From NCBI GenBank assembly GCA_032718475.1, contig JAUCBJ010008450.1:1-64000 (forward strand): 64,000 nt of DNA. The letters run 5' to 3'. The notes under the pieces are model-generated. The model ran no database searches. It was not told the DNA's origin and was given only the letters and a program-made list of their open reading frames with translations. This DNA comes from Nemertoderma westbladi. Lineage: Eukaryota; Xenacoelomorpha; Nemertodermatida; Nemertodermatidae. The position numbers were made by a program, and so were the translations under genes. Below, one piece after another: positions 50,681-62,045 of this stretch; positions within the stretch are counted from its first letter, which is position 1; each line of letters starts with the position of its first letter.

Positions 50681-52339
50681 ATCTGCTATCTGAGTTTGTT
50701 AATATCGAAATGAGCTTATGTTTAGGCGAGCGGACGTCGCTGCCTACCTCTCTTTGCCCCCGGACAGTGGGATCCTCAGCGCCGATGTACCGTTGTCGCG
50801 GTGTTTACGCCAACATGTAGCAACAGTACGACAACGATAACCGGCACAAGTCACTCCACTGTCCGTCCCAAAGGCTTGAATCCACTTTAGGTTCTTTCTA
50901 TAGGAGAGTTGGGTTACTTTCACAATTGCGACTAGCTACTGTAAACATACCTTAGCAGTAACATTCACCTACAAACGCACAAATTCCACACAACTGTCAC
51001 CAATTGTACACATACAGGCCATTTGTCCGTTAATCAGTGCCTTCCAGAATGTCACGTTATTACTGTGTATCCTTGGATACTAACAGTGTGCTATATTCTC
51101 TATGCTATGCAATGGGACAAGCTTTCTATTGTTCTTTTAACTTGCTTCTAATTCTAGCGTGGGTGTTGCTATGGTGACATTATGGAATGCTAGCGGTAGA
51201 ATTAGGGTAATTCTCATGCATACAGATCTGGGATGCTATTTAATAATAATTCTTTAATTGTCAATATCCTCTTTATGCATGATTTTATTAATTTTATCGG
51301 CTATTGACTATATGTTGGAGATTCTCGCACTCTAATACACTCAATAGGATGAATCTCCGCTCCCATGATCTATTAATTAATGGAATTTTGGGAATGTTAT
51401 AAATTGTACAAAATGATAATTTATGAAACTCATTTAAAATATGAATTTAAATTTATTCCCGTGAATTTTATTATTTGATGTTAAAATTGACACAATTTGA
51501 TTCCACAGCAGGTCTGGGGACATAGGATCCTTAATTCTATGAAATTTGTCTTTTAAGAGTATCGGTAAGTGCTACGATATCTTAATCGACTAGAATTGTT
51601 AACGGATCTGAATTTTACAGATTTTAATAAATATTAAATTAATATTTAAGATGAGCACCGATTTATTCCAGAACTTGTCTGGGGACGTTAACCACTGATT
51701 CTAGAATTTGTCTTTCAAGTATATCGGTGGGTGCCGCGATATCTTAATCGACTAGAATTACAGATGGTCAAAAGGTTTAACAGATTTATTTGCGTTTTAC
51801 GCTACTGTTAGAGGGACATCACGCTACTATATGTATTATTTAATATAAGGTAGAAGAGCAATATCGCACGAAGCAATGTCAGTGTGAAGAGGCAAGTCGT
51901 TTCCAAGGTCTACCCAGAGCTTGGTTTAGCCGAGACACGAGGATCTGAACTTTGCATTCCTAATACTCTGCCTACCAATAATACTTGAATATAGTAGGAG
52001 CTTTATTGTACTTTAATAAGTACGGACATTTCATCTTACTGTAGTCACGTATTTATAATAGGACACGGACAGTAAGGAAAGAGAAAAATAATTATTTCTC
52101 GCCGTCACACTAAATATATATTATAAGTAATTACGTACGTAATAAACACTAATATATTGCACTAATCTACTAAATAATCACTAAAATATCATTCTACTAA
52201 ATAAAATTAAAGAAAACGATTATAATAAAATGACATAATAATACATACATAAATATAAAATAAAACAAATATAAAATGATATAGTCACACGCCCACTCCA
52301 TATGTTATTACGTTATGGAGTCCCTAGATATTTGTCGGA
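50681..52339. other. Non-coding internal region of A2
   Basis: No ORF. GC-rich at 50700-50900, then AT-rich. Two imperfect units of about 150-180 bp (about 51470-51620 and 51640-51780) share TCTGGGGAC-T and CGATATCTTAATCGACTAGAATT. Nothing matches the integrase that an intact BEL element would carry here. Confidence 0.6.
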
Positions 52340-55300
52340 TTAGGGAATGGTCGTAGGAAGAGTATCTTGCCTTCCATAGTTTCCGGACAGTTTTCGGTCT
52401 CTTTCCAGTAAACATAAACGACCAGCTGGGCGATTGAGTTGTTGTGTTACTTTCTCCGCTCCCTTGGCCTGTCTAATCTCCGCCGGGGTAAGATGAGGAG
52501 GCCATTCTTCTTCTTCTTTACTTAAGAAGTCGGATCCACCTAACCAGCCTGGAGTATCTATCAGTTCTTGAGGAGTTGCTCCTCTGGAAGCGATGTCGGC
52601 TGGATTAATCGTCCCAAGGCAATGTCTCCATTGATCTACATTGGAGTTAATATCGTCATTATCTGAGGAGTATGGTGTTCCCTCAGTTGGATCGTCCACA
52701 TCACTGCTCTCCACTTTCCATTCGTTTACTTGGTATACCTGTTGTTGAGGTAATTTCTCTTTGAGAGTTCTACGGGAAGGGCCAGTGAAGTACCAACCTA
52801 CTCTAGTTCTTACCGCATAGGTTTGTAGTGGCTGCGGTTGAGCAGGCCGTTTCTCCAATGTCTCTAGTGCCTCATGCGCGTTTTGGCCGATGAGTATTTG
52901 CACTCCAGGATAATCTGTCTGGAATCGAGGTATCTTAAGATGTTGGATGCTCTCATCCTCGTCCCAATTATAAAGGTCTGCTTGGGTAGTAGCGAAGTTC
53001 TTTATAGCCACCATTTTTACTGACCTTATACTTTGTGCTCCTAATTTATCCTGGGGGGTGGACAACGCACCTACATAGTAATCTGCCGTTATGGTAGATT
53101 TCCAAACCTGTATAATTCCGGACATATTCAACTTAGTTTGGAATTTGGGTTGTCCAGCAAAGATATCTTCGGCTAGTTCTTGCTCGATGAATGTTCCTGT
53201 GCTGCCGGAGTCAAGGAGGGCGTTCACTATGTAACTTTTGTTGGGACCGTGAACTCTTACCTGCACTACAGGAAATTCTCTGATTCCTACGTTGGAAGTT
53301 GGAGGTTTCCAAGATGGTTGTCTGTCAAAGGTAGTTGGGGGGAACTCATTGTCGGTGTCCTTTTCATACGTAAGTGCTCGATACACTGCGGTATTTATTA
53401 GGTAACAGGATTCGTTGGCGTCGGAGAATTCGTCCGTATAGAATCCTTCCATCTCAGACTCTTGATCAGTGTCATTTACATCACTGAATTGGACATGTAG
53501 TTCGGGCTCACTTACCTGACTCGGGTTGTTTCGTTCGAATTCACTGCGTAACAAGATGTGATGTTTCGCACCGCACTTTGCACACTTTACTTCGGAGTAA
53601 CAGGTTCGCCGTTGGTGTCCTGGTCTGAGGCAATTATAGCATAACCGCTTATCCCACATGACTTCACGTCTGTCTACCAGGGATTTCTTTAGGAATTCAG
53701 CACACACACTCAAACGGTGGGGCCCGTCGCACAGCGCACATTTTGGTTTGATGTTACTCACTTTACCTTGGGTAACGTTATGCACTCTCGTTCTTTCTTC
53801 GGGCTTTCTTCCGTGAATTCTCTTAGGAGACGTAGGAGGAGTTGTTGTTACCTGTTCTCTCCTGTCACTGGTTCGAGACTTATATTTACTTACGTCTTTA
53901 TAGGTCTTGTTATCATAGTAAGATTTTGCTGTGTCTTTCCCGCTGTCCTCTTCCTGAGAGACTTGGCTTTCGTCGTCGTCAGTATAACACACTGGTGTTA
54001 CCCTTCTCCTAGAAACGGGTTTCTCACTTACCTTATTTTCCGATGTTTTCTCTCTGGACTGCTTTATGAGTTGTAATTTTACTTCACTATCTAAGAAGGA
54101 CATGAGATCAGCCATGGTAGGGTCTCGTTGTTGTTGTTCCATCATATATAACACTTTCTTGTCCCAGCGTGTACCTACTCCACCCTTTGGTAAAGTAGAT
54201 GCTAAGGCTCCTACAACCATAGAGTTCTGGTATTCATGAGACTTACCTAACCAATCTAGCTGTCTACAGATCTCCTGAATCTCATCGGAAAATTCTATAA
54301 TCCCGCTGCTAAGAAACTTTCGGGGCGCCATTAATTTCGCATATAAATACCTAGCTATGTTAGTCCTATTACCATACCTGATGTTTAATGTATCCCAAAC
54401 TTGTCTTAATCCATCTGGATGTCCAATAAATTTTAATGCCATTAACTTGGGAGGTCCTTCCAAGCATTCGATGAGGTATCTGAGTTTCTCTCCGTTAGAT
54501 AGCACAGAATTCTGTATGTTATCTTTGTAATATTCATTAAAAGGTAACCATTTCATCTCATCTCCATTGAACTTGACGATCTCTCCAACCTTTACCGCTT
54601 GACGGGCTTCGGTTCTAGCCATTTGACGCGTAAAACTTTCTTGAGCCATCGTATTATTGAATATAGAATTATCGGTATATAAATTTCTCGGATTATGATC
54701 AGGTCTATATGGAATATTATTATCAACAGGTTTATAATCACCCTGAATAGGGTTTACTATAGGAGTTTCTACTTCACTAGCAGTATAGATGCGTGTAGGC
54801 TCCACACCTTGCGCATGAGATACTTCAGACCTAACGGGTTGACACATTGTTACAGGGGGTGGTGGTATACCCTTTTGTAAATTGACTAATTTATCGCGTT
54901 CTAACGCGATACTTCGCTGCACCTTTTGCAACTCTAACCTACTTTCCCTTACTGTTCCCTTGAGCTGCTGGACAGTCTCTTCCATTTCCCGGACCTGCTG
55001 AGAGGAGCACAAACAGTGTTCCCTCAGCTGCTCGAGCAGGAGACCCATCTCCCGTCGTCCCTCAGCTACCCACTCAACCGCCGAAGCGGGAGTCGCCAAC
55101 GTAGTAGCGGGCGAGCGAGAGACGACGGGCGATAAATTCTTGATATCTCGCTCGGCGTCCAGGACGGGTTTGGACTCGGGAACAGTCCTACTGGGCACAG
55201 GTAGTTTAGTACTGTACAAAGGGAATTTATAGGCAGGTTCTGGGAGTACAGGTGTCTCTATCTTTCTTTCCGCTTCTGCTGTTGCCATTGCCTCTGCCGC

Positions 55301-55426
55301 CTTTCTTTCCGCTACTGCTGTTGCCAGTGCCTCTGCCATCTTCCTTTCAAGACCCTGTCCAAGTCTAAGACTCATTCTAACACCTTCCAAAAGACTATCT
55401 GACAGTGCCCGTTTTGTGTCAAACAT
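52340..55426 (-). CDS. A2 ORF1: gag-protease fused to RNase H and integrase tails
   Basis: A 1028-codon frame with no interruption, ATG at 55426. Residues 20-55 are Ala/Glu repeats (AEALATAVAERKAAEAMATA). About 130-195 is a coiled coil. About 270-470 is the BEL capsid region (FNEYYKDNIQNSVLSNGEKL, ARYLYAKLMAPRKFLSS). Zinc knuckles lie at about 560-620 (CALCDGPHRLSVC, CYNCLRPGHQRRTC, CAKCGAKHH). The protease at about 735-745 has ALLDSGSTGTFIEQ, then VQILIGQNAHEAL and RVGWYFTGP. At about 925 the frame passes straight into WRHCLGTINPADIASRG, the RNase H end, then WLGGSDFL. A last segment, RPAGRLCLLERD, is like the integrase C-terminus (BEL-C: KLCLLESD). RT is absent. Likely makes particles and protease only. 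Confidence 0.85.
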   Translation of the reverse strand: MFDTKRALSDSLLEGVRMSLRLGQGLERKMAEALATAVAERKAAEAMATAEAERKIETPVLPEPAYKFPLYSTKLPVPSRTVPESKPVLDAERDIKNLSPVVSRSPATTLATPASAVEWVAEGRREMGLLLEQLREHCLCSSQQVREMEETVQQLKGTVRESRLELQKVQRSIALERDKLVNLQKGIPPPPVTMCQPVRSEVSHAQGVEPTRIYTASEVETPIVNPIQGDYKPVDNNIPYRPDHNPRNLYTDNSIFNNTMAQESFTRQMARTEARQAVKVGEIVKFNGDEMKWLPFNEYYKDNIQNSVLSNGEKLRYLIECLEGPPKLMALKFIGHPDGLRQVWDTLNIRYGNRTNIARYLYAKLMAPRKFLSSGIIEFSDEIQEICRQLDWLGKSHEYQNSMVVGALASTLPKGGVGTRWDKKVLYMMEQQQRDPTMADLMSFLDSEVKLQLIKQSREKTSENKVSEKPVSRRRVTPVCYTDDDESQVSQEEDSGKDTAKSYYDNKTYKDVSKYKSRTSDRREQVTTTPPTSPKRIHGRKPEERTRVHNVTQGKVSNIKPKCALCDGPHRLSVCAEFLKKSLVDRREVMWDKRLCYNCLRPGHQRRTCYSEVKCAKCGAKHHILLRSEFERNNPSQVSEPELHVQFSDVNDTDQESEMEGFYTDEFSDANESCYLINTAVYRALTYEKDTDNEFPPTTFDRQPSWKPPTSNVGIREFPVVQVRVHGPNKSYIVNALLDSGSTGTFIEQELAEDIFAGQPKFQTKLNMSGIIQVWKSTITADYYVGALSTPQDKLGAQSIRSVKMVAIKNFATTQADLYNWDEDESIQHLKIPRFQTDYPGVQILIGQNAHEALETLEKRPAQPQPLQTYAVRTRVGWYFTGPSRRTLKEKLPQQQVYQVNEWKVESSDVDDPTEGTPYSSDNDDINSNVDQWRHCLGTINPADIASRGATPQELIDTPGWLGGSDFLSKEEEEWPPHLTPAEIRQAKGAEKVTQQLNRPAGRLCLLERDRKLSGNYGRQDTLPTTIP

Positions 55427-56814
55427 GTTTGTTTACACAGTTGAATGCCTACGGCTATAAATACAGCTAAAGTAAGTCTAGTAATTCAGTATCACTGTTA
55501 GCCTAACAATTAATTACCGATACTGCTACTCAGTGTAGCGTGATATATATAATATATTAGAATACCGGTATGCTTATAGTATATATAAGTATTATTTCAG
55601 ACTAGATTTGTCACAGAGTACCGGTATATAATTTTAGCACAAATATATATAATATATAATAGGCCTATCGTGAATACTGGTATACAGCTTACACTTATAG
55701 TATATATAAGTATAATTATGAACTAGAATTAATCACAGAATACCGGTATGAGTTCAGCACAAATTTATAGAAATAAATATAATAAGCCTATGGTAAATAC
55801 CGGTATGTCAATTATTTTTAGAATAATTGAATTTCTGAATATTTTAGGGTTACTTGGTTACTTTAACCTACTTTGTTACCGTTATTTAAGCAGTAGTCCA
55901 ACTGATATTGAGACCTAGTTGTTGTATGGCAGGCCTACTATTTATAAATCGTTTGAGTTGATTTATAATAGATATATACCCGTTTAAAAATGGGTTTTGT
56001 CAATATTTGAAATAAATGTTATTATTTCTGGGGGAGTCACTATACAGAAGCTGTGCGCTCTCAGTGAAGTGTTACCTATGGGACACTAAAACAGATAATT
56101 CTAATTTACCTAAGTTACTTAATACTACAAATTACTTACGATACGGGTGAGATTAAATCTCTAATTAAACACAACAAAAATATTACGTACGAATTTTTAG
56201 GGTAATTTTACAGGAAGACAAACCAGTCTAACAAAGGGTTAGATTTCTGGTTATTACAACTGACAGGGTACTACGGTATTTGAAATAATAAGTAGTAGTA
56301 AATATATTGCACTGTCCAGATAGGAAAATACCACCGCCTGACGACCTATAACCGTATCGCTATAGGTACTACGTTATGTATTACGGAGTGTTCCTACCTA
56401 GAAGTTAATTACCGCGGACTACCAGATCCAGCGTGCCTATTAACCACTTTACAACACAAATATACTGCCTACACACTAATTACCTCGGAAAGCACTGTAC
56501 ACTAAACCCTAAATTAGGTACAAGTACTGGTACAACAAATAATCAGTAGTTAAATATACTTGAACAGTTAAAAGAACCACGGCATCTGCTGGAGTGACTG
56601 GAGCACAAAGTCACCAGTCTTTACCTACGCCTAGCAGCCCGTGTAGTACCGGGGTTAATTTAACTATAACGGTATGTGTAACAAACACAATTACTGTAGG
56701 AATAAACTTGGGGACATGAATGTTGCGAATAATCGCATAAACTCTGAATAATAAATATTACGCTACCCGTACAGAATACTCAAACAAAATACAGACCAAA
56801 TGCTGGCAGACTAC

Positions 56815-57290
56815 CACCAAGCCTAAATAAACTACTGTATGTGCAGATTCCAAAACGGTTAGTTAGTATGCGTTCTAACACGGTAGTACGACTTATTCTT
56901 TAAGAGGGGATTGACCTTACAGTTATGACTGCCCCAACTTACTAACTGGCACTTTATCAGACAAACTCTACACAAGCAGCAATCTCTTCAGACCTAATAA
57001 TAGCTAGACAACAATCCAGCCTACAAATATCTGAGTAATAACTATTACGGTATCTGAACAGACTACACAAACAAACACAAGCCAAAACGCTGGCAGAATA
57101 CTGTCAAGCCTAAATAAACTACAGTATGTGCAGATTCCAAAATTGTTAGTTAGTATGCGTTCTAACACGGTAGTACGACTTATTCTTTAAGAGGGGATTG
57201 ACCTTACAGCAATGGCTGCCCCAACTTACTAACTGGCACTCTATCAGACAAACTCCACACACGCCGTAATCTCTCCAAACTCAACAACAA
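56815..57290. repeat. About 290-bp duplication in A2 leader
   Basis: GTTAGTTAGTATGCGTTCTA and TTAAGAGGGGATTGACCTTA appear in both units (near 56858/57147 and 56893/57187). Equivalent to the duplication at 2224-2740 in A1. Confidence 0.75.
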
Positions 57291-57495
57291 TCCGACAACA
57301 GTCCGGCCTACAATTATCTGAACAATCTGAGCAGATTTACACGTCTTCAGCTCAATATTAACTTACTAGGAAATAAAACTGACAGAAATAAGTAAACTAT
57401 ACAAAAGAATGAGGGGTGATCAATCCCTATTCCCCTGGCAGCCTACAATATACAATAGATCACAATCGAAATAATACTAATGTACTTATACTGGA

Positions 57496-57650
57496 AGTAC
57501 CGGTTAGGACAGTTGGGCCTACGGACCTACAGAAGTACCGGTTCTGGCAGTTGGACCTACGGACCTACGGCAGTACCGGTTCTGGCAGTTGGGCCTACTG
57601 ACCTACAGAAGTACCGGTTCAGGTTTACCGGTTGACCGGTACTTTCAACT
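57496..57650. repeat. ACCGGTT-GGCCTAC-GGACCTAC tandem units, about 3 copies
   Basis: AGTACCGGTTCTGGCAGTTG followed by G-CCTACGGACCTAC repeats with a 42-48 bp period, ending in a cluster of ACCGGT sites (57617-57645). A1 has two-plus copies at 2892-2996. Confidence 0.8.
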
Positions 57651-57685
57651 TTATTGCTTACTGCAATAAAGTCAATGACTGTTAT

Positions 57686-58949
57686 TGTACGCGCTTTTGA
57701 AGACCTTTAGCAGTTTAACCCGCCAAAATTTATATGTCTTTTGGTTTATAAATATACTTTAGAAGATGACAAATATTTAATACCAATAAACACAACATTA
57801 GCAGAAGCCAGCCTAGTGCGCGTCCATTCACCCGCTGGATAATCCCGGGAGACTGGATTCTGAGGGCTTAAATTATTATTGCAGTGAAGCTTACTGTATT
57901 GTATTATTCGATTGATCGTTAATAATTAATTTCTGACTAATATTATTCACTTTCGGGAAATATTAACAGTTCCTTTAGGACGTGGCGCTCTATCTAAGTA
58001 AACCGAGATATGACTTATACTAATCACAACGGTAAGTCGGTAAGGCTTAAGATTCACGTATGAGGCGCATTCATTAGGAAATGCTTAGTTATCAATCACA
58101 ATCATGCACACTACCGGTAACACACAATACTGCTCACTAATTTGCCGACCGTCAATGAATTTTATCATATATAGAGAGAACAGCAACGGACCAATGTAGT
58201 GCTTATCAAATAGCATTAAATTCACTACAAACCACAATAATATAAGTCGCAATCGCTATATATAACCCGTCTCTCTAACCTGTAGTGTATCAAGAAAATT
58301 GGGAAATTTGGGTTCTTTATATATGTTCTCCAAATAATATTCAACCAAAACACAACAGTAAACAGCATTAGGACGGTAAGTTAAGATATGATATGACAAG
58401 ATGTGAACAAAGTATTGTTATGCATTGATATGAATCGATAACAGTCATACGCTCTATAATTTAAGCCTACTAATGTTTCTTCTAAAGTATGAAAAAGAAT
58501 TAACTCTAGAGCCGGTGTTTCTGGCTTAGACAGCAATAACAACAAAGTATCAAGTGAAAACAGTAAGACTGAACACTCTCCTTATGATCGGCCGAAAAGC
58601 TACACGTCGACAGGAAAAATCGCTCTGATTGGCTCAAGCCAAACAAAGAACCATGCGTCCAATGGCTGTTTCCATGTCAGCAACCAGCTGTTAGATGTCG
58701 TAATATGAATCATCACGGCTAAGCTGTGAAAGGTATTTGTCGCATTGCAGGTTTTTTGCCTTACCATGTCCGCCAAAACACTTTATATAGCAGAATGACT
58801 TTTATGTCCGTTAAAACACCTGTAACGGTACCTTGCGGGCGAGGGGAATATATATACAGTTAGAGAACCTTTTTAGAGTATTCCAGCGCCTGGGGGGAAA
58901 CTGGATTGCAAAGCAAAGGGGCCAGTTATATCCCACAGAAGCTTTTACA
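57686..58949 (-). repeat. 5' LTR of A2
   Basis: 1264 bp, TG...CA, near-identical partner of 47891-49153, followed by the duplication CCATC. Confidence 0.95.
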
Positions 58950-58954
58950 CCATC

Positions 58955-59450
58955 ATCATTATGATGATCTAAGGACATGCGTAGAACATAGTCAACCACA
59001 ATTATGAACAAGAATGGTGCAAGTGTGTCTCCCTGGAGGACGCCCCATAACACTTCAAATTGTTCTGTGTCACCGTCAACAGTAGACACAAATGTTGTCG
59101 AACCATCGTATACTGATCTGATGGCTGCAATAATTTCATCAGGAATCCCATATAATGAAAGTAGATTTAATAGATTTCTAATTGTCAATTCTATTGTTAA
59201 TTTCTAATAGATTATAATCGATTTAATAGAATTCTATTGTATAGCTTTGCAGCAATCGAGATCAATGAGATTCCCCGAAAAGAACCATAGAGTGTTAGGT
59301 TGCCCTTCTTGGGAACTGGCACCAACTTATTTGTTTTCATTTCTTGTGGGACTCTTGTTGTTCGGTACATGTCTACTATGATGGGATATATGAGCTTTAA
59401 ACACTCAGGTATTTTAAAGACCTCAGGGGGAACACCATCTACTCCACTGG
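58955..59450 (-). pseudogene. LINE 2 RT fragment
   Basis: Minus-strand coding TNKLVPVPKKGNLTLYGSF, SLYGIPDEIIAAIRSVYDG and LWGVLQGDTLAPFLFIIV. The motif VPQEMKTNK keeps the CAA codon that is TAA in LINE 1. About 200 bp, including the DFxKAFDS box, are deleted near 59162-59218. Coding ends at 59450 against the BEL-C LTR. Confidence 0.8.
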
Positions 59451-60689
59451 TGTGAGCGTTTTTTACTTTAATCGCTCTGATTCTGTCAGTTATGCGTGAT
59501 TTAATCTTAATGACCGAAAAACATTGTGATAACATAATAGTAATAACAGGAATGTTTATTGAAGAATGTTAGAATTTAATATCATCAAAATATGTTCGGT
59601 AAAAAGATACACTTCGGATTCCCTAATAACAGAATGAATTTCATCGCGGTTGTTAGTTGATTAAATAGGTTGAGATACGAAGGGACAGGGAAGTTGTAAA
59701 GAAGAGCTGTCATAGGTCAATGTGTCTTATTGTCATTGTATGCGGTATTAGAGCTGGTGATAATTGGCGAGAGTTGAATAGTGAATGTAGCAATTAGATT
59801 ACCCGGCCAAGAATGTATAGTAGTAGATATCAGCTGATATTATAAACATTATATTATATTGAATGCTAGCGGTTGGATTTTGTGGGCTAATATGCTCGAG
59901 CTGACTTGTTACAAGCATTGTACGAAATAAGGGGTATTTTTTACTGGTCATGTACAATCTGTAACAGTCCCCCCTTGAGATATTGCGAAGCCAAAATCTC
60001 AAAAAAATTTTATTTTATTTTTTTTTTGTGGGGGAAGGGCGCTAGTAGACTGTTTGCCCGTGTCTACTTTCCTTTTTTATTTGCAACCCTTTTCTTTTAC
60101 TTTATTTTACCGAATAGCATTCATTTGAGATAAGGGTCTTTTATTATTAATTTGTTTTTAATTTTAAATTTTATTATTTGTCTATTTATTTAATTTATTT
60201 TAATATCGATTATTATAGAGATTGTATAGTACAGTATAACATACGGTAGCTAGTATATAGTATATAGCATAGACTAGAGTGACGATTTTAGATTATTTCG
60301 TTCTGTCTCTGTGGTCGAAACTAGTCTTGTCAATATAGTCTGATAATAATGTTTGAGAGAAATGTTAAATGAGATAAATGTTTGTGAGTGTTAGTGAGAA
60401 ATCGTATTGCACAAACTATAATACTAAATATATAAATGCAATAAACATTGAACTACATACAAACAGTACATATAATACTATATATAAAATGCACAACATA
60501 GAGAAATATATTATTGTAAAAGTCCCTTCACCGTCATTTATGGTTCATATGAATAATTAATGTTCTTTATTATCTTCTAGTGGTTGCCCTTTATGTGGTT
60601 GTCCGTTGTCTTATCTGAGGTACGGTACATGCCTCTGATTGCATCTACATTGCTGAGGGTTTCCAAGAGTACTGTATGAATGTCTTACA
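59451..60689 (-). repeat. Putative 3' LTR of BEL-C
   Basis: Plus-strand TGTGAGCG at 59451 to GTCTTACA at 60689, TG...CA ends, 1239 bp, AT-rich, no gene inside. The partner LTR is outside the window, so only the LINE junction and the adjoining purine tract support the borders. Confidence 0.6.
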
Positions 60690-60728
60690 CCCCCTGAAAA
60701 TAATTAAGGTAATATAATGTAAACATTT

Positions 60729-62045
60729 CTATTTTTCAATGGATATAACGTCAGATTCTAATAAGCAAAGCTTATCTACATGACGCTTATAAACCCCTGC
60801 TGGAGTTTTTACTGAAGCATGGCGGACAATTCCGTCGGCATGTGGGAACACTTGGATGATACGTCCCCATTGCCACTGTGATCTAGGCTGATGATCGTCA
60901 TAGATCAGTACTGCATTGTCTACCTGCAGGTTATCACGTTCACGGTTCCATTTGTTTCTGGTTTGTAAAGTCACTATGTACTCCCTGATCCACCTCTCCC
61001 AATAGTTAGTGGCTATTAGCTGGGATTGATGCCAAGTACGAGTAGAATAAGAGTCACTATCGTAAACTGGCCCTATGTGTACGTTGTAGGCAGGACGTTG
61101 TAGAAGGAAGTGGTTAGGTGTGAGTGGTTCCTCACCTGTGATGTCGTTATTTACGATGCTAAGCGGCCGACTGTTCATTATTGATTCCACCTCTGTTATA
61201 CTTGTGAGTAATGTGTCATCGGTTACTAAATTTTTATTAATTATGGCTAGAATGGTTCTTTTAGCTATCTGTATTAACCTTTCATGTACTCCACCCGTGT
61301 GGGGCGCTAGTGGTGTCAAGAAGTGCCATTCAGTCCCATTCGGCCTTGAGAATTCAACTAACTCATCTTCCCAGGTTTGTAAGTTACTTCTAAGTTCTGA
61401 CTCGGCCCCGATAAAGTTTGAGCCGTTATCAGAGTCGACCCTCTTTGGGGGGCCCCGTCGGGATATAAACCGACGATACACGTTGATGAATGCGTCAGCT
61501 GATGCATTCATTGCGATGTCAAGATGAACTGCTCTGCAGTTTTGGCATGTGAATAATATTCCGTATCTTTTATTAGTGGTACTGCGACCTCTTAAAGTGT
61601 ATAGGGGTCCCCACATATCCACTGTGGAATAAGTGAATGGGGGCTCGTATGGCGTTAGTCTCGATGCTGGTAATGGTGACATTAATTGCTCCATTCTCCT
61701 TGATTTAATCCAGCGGCAGATGAAGCATTTTCCAGTCATGGCTTTAGTTATTGCTTGTACGCTCAGTATCCAATATTTTTCTCTAAGCTTACATACAACG
61801 TGTGAGTATCCTGCGTGACCTAATTTTGTATGTACGTCCCATATCAATGCCCGTGTTATTGAATGTTTCTTTGGTAGTATAATTGGGTATGCGGCGTCAT
61901 ATGATATGGGCGCCTTACTGATACGACTACCTACTCTGATTAATCCGTCATTACCTAGGTGGGGGCTAAGCTTTGCAATTGGGTTATTTCTAGGCACTGG
62001 GGATTTATTAGATAGGCATTTATATTCTTCTTTGAATGTTTGCGT
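60729..62045 (-). CDS. BEL-C integrase
   Basis: An open frame of 422 codons down to 60729; coding upstream (KEEYKCLSNKSPVPRNNP) shows the frame extends to about 62045. Zinc domain: HTKLGHAGYSHVV and CFICRW. Core: STVDMWGPLYT (first D), VDSDNGSNFIG (second D) and HTGGVHERLIQIAKR (E), an intact D,D,E triad. The C-terminal BEL extension has EEPLTPNHFLL, WHQSQLIATNYWERWIREY and KLCLLESD. Inserts the cDNA of the element. No internal stop. Confidence 0.9.
   Translation of the reverse strand, partial: TQTFKEEYKCLSNKSPVPRNNPIAKLSPHLGNDGLIRVGSRISKAPISYDAAYPIILPKKHSITRALIWDVHTKLGHAGYSHVVCKLREKYWILSVQAITKAMTGKCFICRWIKSRRMEQLMSPLPASRLTPYEPPFTYSTVDMWGPLYTLRGRSTTNKRYGILFTCQNCRAVHLDIAMNASADAFINVYRRFISRRGPPKRVDSDNGSNFIGAESELRSNLQTWEDELVEFSRPNGTEWHFLTPLAPHTGGVHERLIQIAKRTILAIINKNLVTDDTLLTSITEVESIMNSRPLSIVNNDITGEEPLTPNHFLLQRPAYNVHIGPVYDSDSYSTRTWHQSQLIATNYWERWIREYIVTLQTRNKWNRERDNLQVDNAVLIYDDHQPRSQWQWGRIIQVFPHADGIVRHASVKTPAGVYKRHVDKLCLLESDVISIEK

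Larger units (their letters stand above)
55427..57685 (-). other. Long repeat-rich leader of A2
   Basis: Homologous to 874-3043. Carries TACCGGTA units (about 55560-55815), the 290-bp duplication (about 56815-57290) and ACCGGTT/GGCCTACGGACCTAC units (about 57496-57650). No coding frame and no obvious TGG primer-binding site next to the 5' LTR end. Candidate site for packaging or other RNA structure. Confidence 0.65.
47891..58949 (-). mobile_element. BEL-like LTR retrotransposon A2, complete but lacking RT
   Basis: LTRs of 1263 and 1264 bp (47891-49153 and 57686-58949) differ at only about four or five places. CCATC is duplicated at 47886-47890 and 58950-58954. The LINE 1 sequence at the same point (ATTACCCCATCACCATTATG) confirms the empty site. 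On the minus strand the order is 5' LTR, 2.26 kb leader, a 1028-codon ORF (gag, protease, RNase H tail, integrase tail), 1.66 kb non-coding, ORF3 with zinc-knuckle motifs, 3' LTR. RT and most of RNase H and integrase are missing. Near-identical LTRs mean recent insertion, so the enzymes were probably supplied in trans. Confidence 0.9.
42782..59450 (-). mobile_element. RTE-like LINE 2, in three pieces split by LTR elements
   Basis: The pieces 42782-43269, 47472-47890 and 58950-59450 are consecutive parts of the same LINE as 14026-15545. They are separated by Gypsy-2 (43270-47471) and BEL-A2 (47891-58949), each with its own 5-bp target duplication made from LINE sequence. The LINE ends at 59450 exactly where the BEL-C LTR begins. 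Within the third piece about 200 bp (equivalent to 15122-15325) are replaced by about 55 bp of TTAATAGATT-like filler. The 3' end again carries ACTACTACT. Confidence 0.85.
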
